Shown one piece after another: positions 60,401 to 64,000 of a stretch of DNA of 64,000 nt (position 1 is the first letter of the stretch; every line of letters begins with the position of its first letter). The notes beneath the pieces are model-generated. The model made no database searches. It was not told where the DNA came from and was given only the letters and a program-made list of their open reading frames with translations. Where the stretch lies: assembly GCF_905475465.1 (NCBI RefSeq), contig NC_062259.1:7264501-7328500 (forward strand). Direction: 5' to 3'. A program made the translations under genes and the position numbers. Origin of the DNA: Pieris napi (Eukaryota > Arthropoda > Insecta > Lepidoptera > Pieridae).

Positions 60401-63386
60401 GCCTTGAATCGTTGAAACTAGTTTTAAAGTTAGATTTTTTCAATAATCTGTAAGATTTTACTTTTTTATGTGATTCAAGTTCGTATTCAATTCAATTCAT
60501 ATTTCAATTCATATTACATAACTGTGTGATTAATCAGATTAAATAAATAATTACTTTTCCATTTTAATACGTATTTATTTATAATGTCAAACATTTTAAA
60601 TATAAAAAAGTATTTAATAAACTCTTGCGTGACCTTTCATAATAAAATTAAACTTAAAGTCAAATAAATATCCATTGTATGATATGTATTGTCGTTTACG
60701 AAACAAAACTAAAAACAATCGTAAAATCCGCGTGCCCGGCGTTATTTAATTGCGTAAACAGGATGTTCTAACCCAACAGAACAATATTTGTAGGTTTACG
60801 TAGTACACAAAAAATCACGACCAACTAAAAAATCTCAAATATAAACTATATCCTTTTCAGTTTATGTATAGTGTGTCCCAATACCATGTTTGATTAATAC
60901 GAGTATAGACGCGAAATACGAATACTTTTTTACAAAGCGTTACCGTATACATGATAAACTAATCAATGTGGAAATTCAAGTGAGAAATAGACGATATGCA
61001 GGATATACGCATCGTTAACGAGCCCTGTTTGAATTGCGGTTGCTAGTGACAGGTATAAGGAGGCTTCGTTGCATCAATATTAAACTTTCTTCCATACGCT
61101 ATAAACTCTGAATACAATTTAATTTCAATCAGTGTTGAGCTGGGTATTTAACAAGTTCACCGGAATTAAAACGCAGTGTAAAAGACTTGATGACATTTAG
61201 GGAAAACCAATCAAGGGATGGAAATCGGCACTTAGAATCGAGAATTAAACTAAAATCAGTCATGATTAAGGTATAACTAAGTACAGTGTAAACTCTCTAT
61301 AACGTAAAAATAGTTACATTTGTTTGGTTTAACACAAAACCCAAACATAAATTTTGTCTTTATAACGCAACAGCTACTCTTGATAACGAAGAATTATTGT
61401 CATATTTAGACATCAACAACATACATAAGTGTAATTGATTTTATAATCAGCTTATGAAACTAACCTTTTGATGTACCGAAATTTCTAAGAAAGACACCTG
61501 AGGTCATAAACAGCCGTCTCGCGTTTTTTATTGTTAATCACATTAACACGTGTGCCATTATTCTAAGATAACATTGCCTGTAGGAATTTTAGTCTCAGTT
61601 ACTAAACGCACCACCATCACCTATCGTGTATTATAAGTCGTAAACAAAATTTGAAACTGTCAATATGGCCAGTAAAAGGAAAGCGTTATGTTTTATATGT
61701 GTTTAGAATAATTTACCTATTGATATTAATAAAATTAGAAATGACTTTTGGTAATTGGTTAAATTCGGTATTTTATTCTCTTCCCTATAACGAAAAAAAT
61801 ACTCGGTGCCTTGAAATTCGTTATAAAGAGTTTACACTGTATATGCTACATCTCAATCATACTGTGAGTCTATCTAAAATTCTAAACTGTCTGGTGGGAT
61901 CAATATTTTAGATAAACTGAAAACGTTTTTTCAATGTTTTGTAGACAGCGTTCCATACGAAAAAGAATTTTACATACTCAATGTAACTCAGTGGTACTGA
62001 TACAAATGTTTAGTTGTTTAGCATTCCTTTGAGGAGATTGATATACGTTAAGAGAACTGCCTTGCGATTCTGTAACTCACTTTTCGAACTCGCACAGCGG
62101 TTTTCGCATCTGCGGTCGCGCTCAAATCAGTCGTAAAGCAGTCATTTTACGAGTTGGCATTCTGATGCGAAAACCGCTGTGCGAGTTCGAAAAGTGAGTT
62201 ACAGAATCACAAGGCAGAGACCGGTTTAGTGTTTAGTACGCTGGACGAAGCTCATAATTACAGATGAAATTGTGACATTCAAAACATACGATGAAAATTA
62301 TGACGAGGTAAACAGCCCTAAAACACATAATTATAGTTTGAATTTAATTACTCTTACCTTTAGGTATTAATAAAACATTGCAGATACTGAAATAGTGAAT
62401 TTATATAATTTGAGAGTTCCATTTCATAACCAAGATCCTCCTTGTTGTAATTCTATATTCAAACTATATACAAGGCACATTGAGTGAGTGCATCGGACTA
62501 AATAAGAGCTTTAAGGAAAATTGAGTTCTACTCGATGCATGTAATATGTTTTTATACAATTCTTATCATAAGAATACTAATATATTTCTGAGCTTATTTT
62601 TGCGATATTCAAGAAATAGCAAGATCCACTATTGAAGATAACAAATTTTAAAATTCTTAGGAATTTATAGAGCATTTCATTTCCAGTAGTTTCTTATAAA
62701 ATAAGGTTTTTAAAGAAAAAATGTAGTCTATACATTGGTAAGAGATTATTCACATAATAATGTATTTCGAAATAGTTATGTATTTTAATCCAATCCTGTG
62801 AGACGTACCTAAGAATAATTCTGGCAAAGTCAAAGTAAAAGTAAAAAATAATTTATTCATGTAGGTAACACAATTCATAAGTGTACTTATGAACGTAAAA
62901 AAAGAAATATACATTAAATGCTTCTAATTTTACATTTACTGCCAGTTCTCAAATAAAGGGTGATTGAGATTGTAAATAAAACAGGTGACAGTTAATTTAA
63001 ATAAATTTATTAAAATTAGAGAGGCCAGATTTACTCATCATTCTAAAACTTTGAATACTGGCAGTTAATGGAAATTTTAACATTTAACGTTCATGCTCTG
63101 TAAATAATATAAGTGAATATATTTTAACTTAGAGAAATTTAGTTTAGAACATTTCTAAAAAGTTAAGTTTGGCCAACAATAGTCATTTTAGAAAATTGCT
63201 TTTCAACATAATTGTAACTATTTGAGAATTTCTAACAAATGAGATTTACTTACAGAGAGGCGTTGTGTACCCGGAGCTGGGATTTCAGGACCCTCGATGT
63301 CTTGAGGGTTACGTGTTCGGATGAGTTTTGTGAATAAATTATGGCCATCGCGGCGAATATTACCCCAATCCACCGATCGAAGAGCA
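39325..63386 (-). CDS. cationic amino acid transporter (CAT / slimfast family), 5' end missing
   Basis: This membrane transporter imports arginine, lysine and related amino acids; insect members such as slimfast feed nutrient information into TOR signalling. Sixteen exons, all with matching phases, encode 769 residues to the stop. The order is a cytosolic N-terminus with KLIRTRNPQDI, the start of the core (LDTTDLTSLGVGS), GFCYAEFGVRVPNTTGSAYT, YSYVTIGEFIAFIIGWN, the family signature FYAFIGFDIIATTGAEA plus TNPKRSIPLAIVY, several further hydrophobic helices, an acidic loop (SPDSDDTLPGDDSEEYGRG), and an AA_permease_C-like block (PFVPAIAVTVNIYLILNLSV to FMYFMYGIKNS). A proline-rich tail ends YDAWDD. 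It is longer than mammalian CAT1, mostly through the loop and tail. The start codon lies upstream of 63386, possibly outside the window. The exact paralogue is unclear, so no symbol is given. Confidence 0.96.
39753..39851 (-). CDS. CAT transporter exon, cytosolic tail
   Basis: The exon is 99 nt, phase 2 to 2, between CTCCAG and GTAAGT, encoding IYEDPLQSWKITETQPTRNR and more. Its length is a multiple of three, so skipping would keep the frame. Confidence 0.92.
40281..40500 (+). mobile_element. GC-richer repeat fragment, possibly a LINE 3' end
   Basis: The stretch is GC-richer than its intron. A frame reading TWSEVKKTA, stop, DRAG resembles the W-x(n)-A-x-DR end of LINE reverse transcriptases. 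It is a decayed piece at best. Confidence 0.3.
40579..40774 (-). CDS. CAT transporter exon, last helix and proline-rich tail
   Basis: The exon encodes FFMYFMYGIKNSVLETD, the end of the conserved C-terminal helix block, then KSPEPIPPPPNPLERT. Acceptor is TTTTTCAG and donor GTAAGA. Confidence 0.94.
40899..41026 (-). CDS. CAT transporter exon, AA_permease_C-like block
   Basis: The exon encodes TGLIYTTPGVPFVPAIAVTV, then NIYLILNLSVLTLV and RFTVWMIL, the conserved C-terminal helix pair of CAT proteins. Confidence 0.95.
41336..41501 (-). CDS. CAT transporter exon, two transmembrane segments
   Basis: The exon encodes KFVIRAVGLMYILVIIFDML and FLMVLLALGVLAILIMI, two hydrophobic helices, ending SRKPQN. 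Phase is 1 in and 2 out. The opposite-strand frame here is a shadow. Confidence 0.95.
42210..42365 (-). CDS. CAT transporter exon, loop with LCPG-W motif
   Basis: The exon is 156 nt, phase 1 to 1, encoding VPSAGCSDVPRFQRFF and MSYLCPGILPWIDCGPATEQ. The acceptor ATATGGAG is poor, but phase and the continuation to GKFVIRAVG fit. The long plus-strand frame over it is a shadow. Confidence 0.82.
42679..43165 (+). mobile_element. lepidopteran non-autonomous repeat, near full length
   Basis: It opens ACTAGCGGACCCGACAGACG and ends with AAATCGGTCGAGCCG and TTTTTATATATATAGAT. Both terminal words of the group are present, so the boundaries are fairly clear. Confidence 0.75.
44057..44168 (-). CDS. CAT transporter exon, acidic loop
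   Basis: The exon encodes YIHSSPDSDDTLPGDDSEEY and GRGDQYLIHSTSENQFY. Phase requires the acceptor GCGATGTAG rather than the nearer TTCACAG, which would put stops in frame. Confidence 0.85.
44169..47267 (-). other. transporter intron
   Basis: It holds the coding-like pair at 45067-45383. The rest is AT-rich with nothing I could identify. Confidence 0.4.
45067..45383 (-). pseudogene. unrecognised coding-like pair of overlapping frames inside a transporter intron
   Basis: Two minus-strand frames look protein-like. Frame one, open from 45383 to a stop at 45207, has no early ATG and reads HAQLFESNFSDKSLKYVF and then RALEKCNRVDNDVQEIYEYY. Frame two starts at an ATG overlapping its end (45222) and runs 51 codons to 45067: MSGILSASLVSELAQIKEPR, then DILIEINNGQTEEISVPL. 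The shift between them and the lack of a start suggest a decayed copy of a gene, but a small nested gene with the short frame as product is possible. I do not recognise the family. Confidence 0.3.
47268..47422 (-). CDS. CAT transporter exon
   Basis: The exon encodes TLLAYTLVSTCVLVLRYQPN, the family's conserved 'LMAYTLVAACVLILRYQP'-type helix, then a polar loop to QTAIM. Donor GTAAGC, phase 0 out. Confidence 0.95.
48227..48348 (-). CDS. CAT transporter exon
   Basis: The exon encodes QLSVISRFGTPATAAVYGGG and ASIVALFVHLEVLVEMMSI. It continues the frame of the exon at 48574 through a split lysine codon. Confidence 0.94.
48574..48757 (-). CDS. CAT transporter exon
   Basis: The exon encodes PYDQVSTEAALLDMF and ALAGLTVAMFGSMFPLPRVV then YAMAQDGLIF, highly conserved in CAT proteins (the family's GSMFPMPRVIYAMA-type stretch). 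Confidence 0.96.
49978..50149 (-). CDS. CAT transporter exon with family signature
   Basis: The exon encodes VFRGAATCFYAFIGFDIIAT and TGAEATNPKRSIPLAIVYSL, the most diagnostic stretch of the CAT family. Acceptor TTTAACAG, donor GTAAGT. Confidence 0.97.
50187..50225. repeat. short direct duplication next to a splice acceptor
   Basis: ACGTACCTCATGTA occurs at 50187-50200 and 50212-50225 with a GAAGAAGAAGA spacer. It lies just upstream of the acceptor of the transporter exon at 49978-50149, where on the minus strand it adds a pyrimidine-rich stretch. Confidence 0.85.
50325..50415 (-). mobile_element. lepidopteran SINE-like repeat 3' fragment
   Basis: The minus strand reads CTGATGAGCCTCCCGCCCGT followed by a C run, the usual end of the repeat type at 14395. 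Confidence 0.65.
50459..50667 (-). CDS. CAT transporter exon
   Basis: The exon encodes KPPDFIAFAITILMSLILVA, GVKKSLIFNNVLNIINCSVW and VFIMTTGLFYV, ending YGWSG at a GTATGT donor. Confidence 0.95.
50668..53858 (-). other. transporter intron
   Basis: Apart from the palindrome at 50941-50996 I see nothing in this AT-rich stretch. Confidence 0.4.
50941..50996. repeat. perfect 27-bp inverted repeat
   Basis: The arms 50941-50967 and 50970-50996 are exact reverse complements with only two bases between them. The arm includes CTTGCCGTATTTTATTACCG. Confidence 0.95.
53859..53961 (-). CDS. CAT transporter exon
   Basis: The exon encodes IGTSACARALSVCFDSLCDG and AITNFFASHIGTIF, matching the extracellular-loop region after the EYxIGTS motif of the family. 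Confidence 0.94.
54735..54835 (+). repeat. dispersed repeat piece (ATTATGTTTACGCTGTGATG type), copy 3
   Basis: AAATTATGTTTACACTGTG, AAAAGAGACAGGTG and TTAGTTAAAACTCTGCAATT match the pieces at 3905 and 7571. Confidence 0.6.
55291..55320 (+). repeat. partial second copy of the 58789 hairpin repeat
   Basis: AGCTGGCGGCTTTTCCTCGT matches the left arm at 58788; the right arm is not present. Confidence 0.5.
55415..55542 (-). CDS. CAT transporter exon
   Basis: The exon encodes FCYAEFGVRVPNTTGSAYTY and SYVTIGEFIAFIIGWNMLLE, canonical for CAT and APC-type transporters. Confidence 0.96.
56600..56698 (-). mobile_element. tRNA-derived SINE fragment
   Basis: The minus strand reads GTTGCAACCCTGAGGTCCTG followed by AGTTCAAATCCC, a box B-like element like the one at 7310, then a short SINE body. 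Confidence 0.65.
57086..57239 (-). CDS. CAT transporter exon, first transmembrane segments
   Basis: The exon encodes RCLDTTDLTSLGVGSCAGTG and MYLVSGMVVQKFAGPGAAIS. Most CAT proteins read GVGSTLGAGVYVL here; the glycine helix break is kept but neighbouring residues differ. Confidence 0.95.
58789..58848. repeat. imperfect hairpin repeat
   Basis: GCTGGCAGCATTTCCTCG at the left pairs with CGAGGAAAGCACCAGC at the right (58833-58848), with two to three bases unpaired. Confidence 0.6.
59692..60075 (+). mobile_element. lepidopteran non-autonomous repeat, near full length
   Basis: It opens ACTAGCCGTTTCGCGCCCGC and ends CTTTTTATATATATAGAT, like the element at 42679. Confidence 0.65.
62057..62217. mobile_element. 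foldback (hairpin) element with 54-bp arms
   Basis: The arms 62057-62110 and 62164-62217 are reverse complements with one mismatch, around a 53-nt spacer. The arm core includes AACTCGCACAGCGGTTTTCG. The arms are GC-richer than the intron. No clear target-site duplication is visible. Confidence 0.85.
63254..63386 (-). CDS. CAT transporter first visible exon (5' part of gene missing)
   Basis: The exon encodes ALRSVDWGNIRRDGHNLFTK and LIRTRNPQDIEGPEIPAPGT, the cytosolic N-terminus. It begins with one base of a split codon after TTTCAG, so at least one more coding exon with the start lies upstream. I found none I could support in 63387-64000. Confidence 0.9.
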
Positions 63387-64000
63387 CTGAAACAAAGAGT
63401 TTATATAAAAAAAACTTATATGAATCTATATGGATTATTTAAGCTTACTGTAAATGAAATTGGTTTGAACCGTATAATAAATTAACTTTGATTAATTAAT
63501 TATTGAAATAGTAATGGATAATTTTACTGATGGTCTGAGTAGCAATATTGATACTAATTGAGGCGAGCTAAATAATTAATTGAGTTGGTTCGAATAAATT
63601 ATTAATGTTATAAAAGCTTTTTCAACAAATTGACGATAAAAAAAACTTAGCTTTACAATGCTTGAACGTTTAAAGTAACAGATTATATTAAGAAGTACAG
63701 TCATTTAATAAAGTGATAATTAAATAATCTATAGCCAAATGTTTTAATTTAATTCTGTCTTAGCCTTTTACAGGATATATTTTCTATGCTCTTTTTCTAA
63801 TCTCATTTTAAAAAAATATTATATAATAATAATTAGTACAATATTTATATATTATACGCTACGGCCAATTAAGTTCTCATATTTCGGTACGCATTTCCAA
63901 ATTTGTCCCCTACTCTGCAAACGTCAATTATCAAATTCACTTGCGAACTCTCATCAAGCACATATAATGCGTCTTCAGCAGCAGGGGAATCGAGTTTGGA
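63387..64000 (-). other. upstream transporter sequence
   Basis: AT-rich; expected to hold intron or 5' UTR of the transporter gene. No exon could be supported. Confidence 0.35.

Larger units (their letters stand above)
57240..63253 (-). other. long 5' transporter intron with repeats
   Basis: This 6 kb intron holds the repeats at 58789, 59692 and 62057. No coding exon was supported in it. Confidence 0.5.

Noticed and set aside
1..64000. CRISPR arrays, operons, tRNA or rRNA genes, intact viruses
   Set aside because: No spaced direct repeats, bacterial gene organisation, complete tRNA cloverleaf or viral gene set was seen; the tRNA-like boxes belong to SINE remnants.

Overview
The window is AT-rich, intron-rich animal DNA. 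The coding exons have insect orthologues, and the dispersed repeats are ones I recognise from moth and butterfly genomes (elements opening ACTAGCGACCCG and ending TTTATATATAGAT, tRNA-derived SINEs, R1-like and RTE-like LINE remnants). I therefore read it as a lepidopteran chromosome segment. The species cannot be told from the sequence.

Two protein-coding genes fill the window, arranged tail to tail. The plus-strand gene (about 2.2-30.3 kb) encodes the gamma, nucleotide-sensing subunit of AMP-activated protein kinase (SNF4Agamma/PRKAG family). Eight shared exons (15785-30278) carry a linker and four CBS repeats. Three different 5' coding exons precede them: 2245-2400 followed by a 31-nt microexon, 11548-12415, and 17897-18041 in a GC-rich promoter-like island. 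All splice phases agree, giving predicted proteins of 480, 707 and 403 residues. A possible alternative last exon lies at 16058-16114.

The minus-strand gene (39325 to beyond 63386) encodes a cationic amino acid transporter of the CAT/slimfast family. I could place 16 exons whose phases all agree, giving 769 residues with stop codon; the extreme N-terminus lies upstream of exon 63254-63386 and was not found. An energy sensor and an amino acid transporter that feeds TOR signalling are thus convergent neighbours about 9 kb apart. Whether this has functional meaning is open.

The 9 kb between the two stop codons holds a 5'-truncated, internally deleted R1/I-like LINE (32887-34471, with RNase H domain, poly(A) tail and a candidate 8-bp target duplication), an intact but unrecognised 163-codon ORF (35305-35796), a perfect 20-bp inverted repeat, and otherwise AT-rich sequence.

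Introns and flanks hold repeats: a family with at least four copies in the first 14 kb, several tRNA-derived SINE pieces, two further LINE 3' remnants (18.5 kb plus strand, 25 kb minus strand), and several striking inverted repeats (54-bp arms at 62.1 kb, 27-bp arms at 50.95 kb, 24-bp arms at 13.7 kb). An unexplained pair of overlapping minus-strand reading frames at 45067-45383 lies inside a transporter intron. I saw no CRISPR array, bacterial genes or intact virus.
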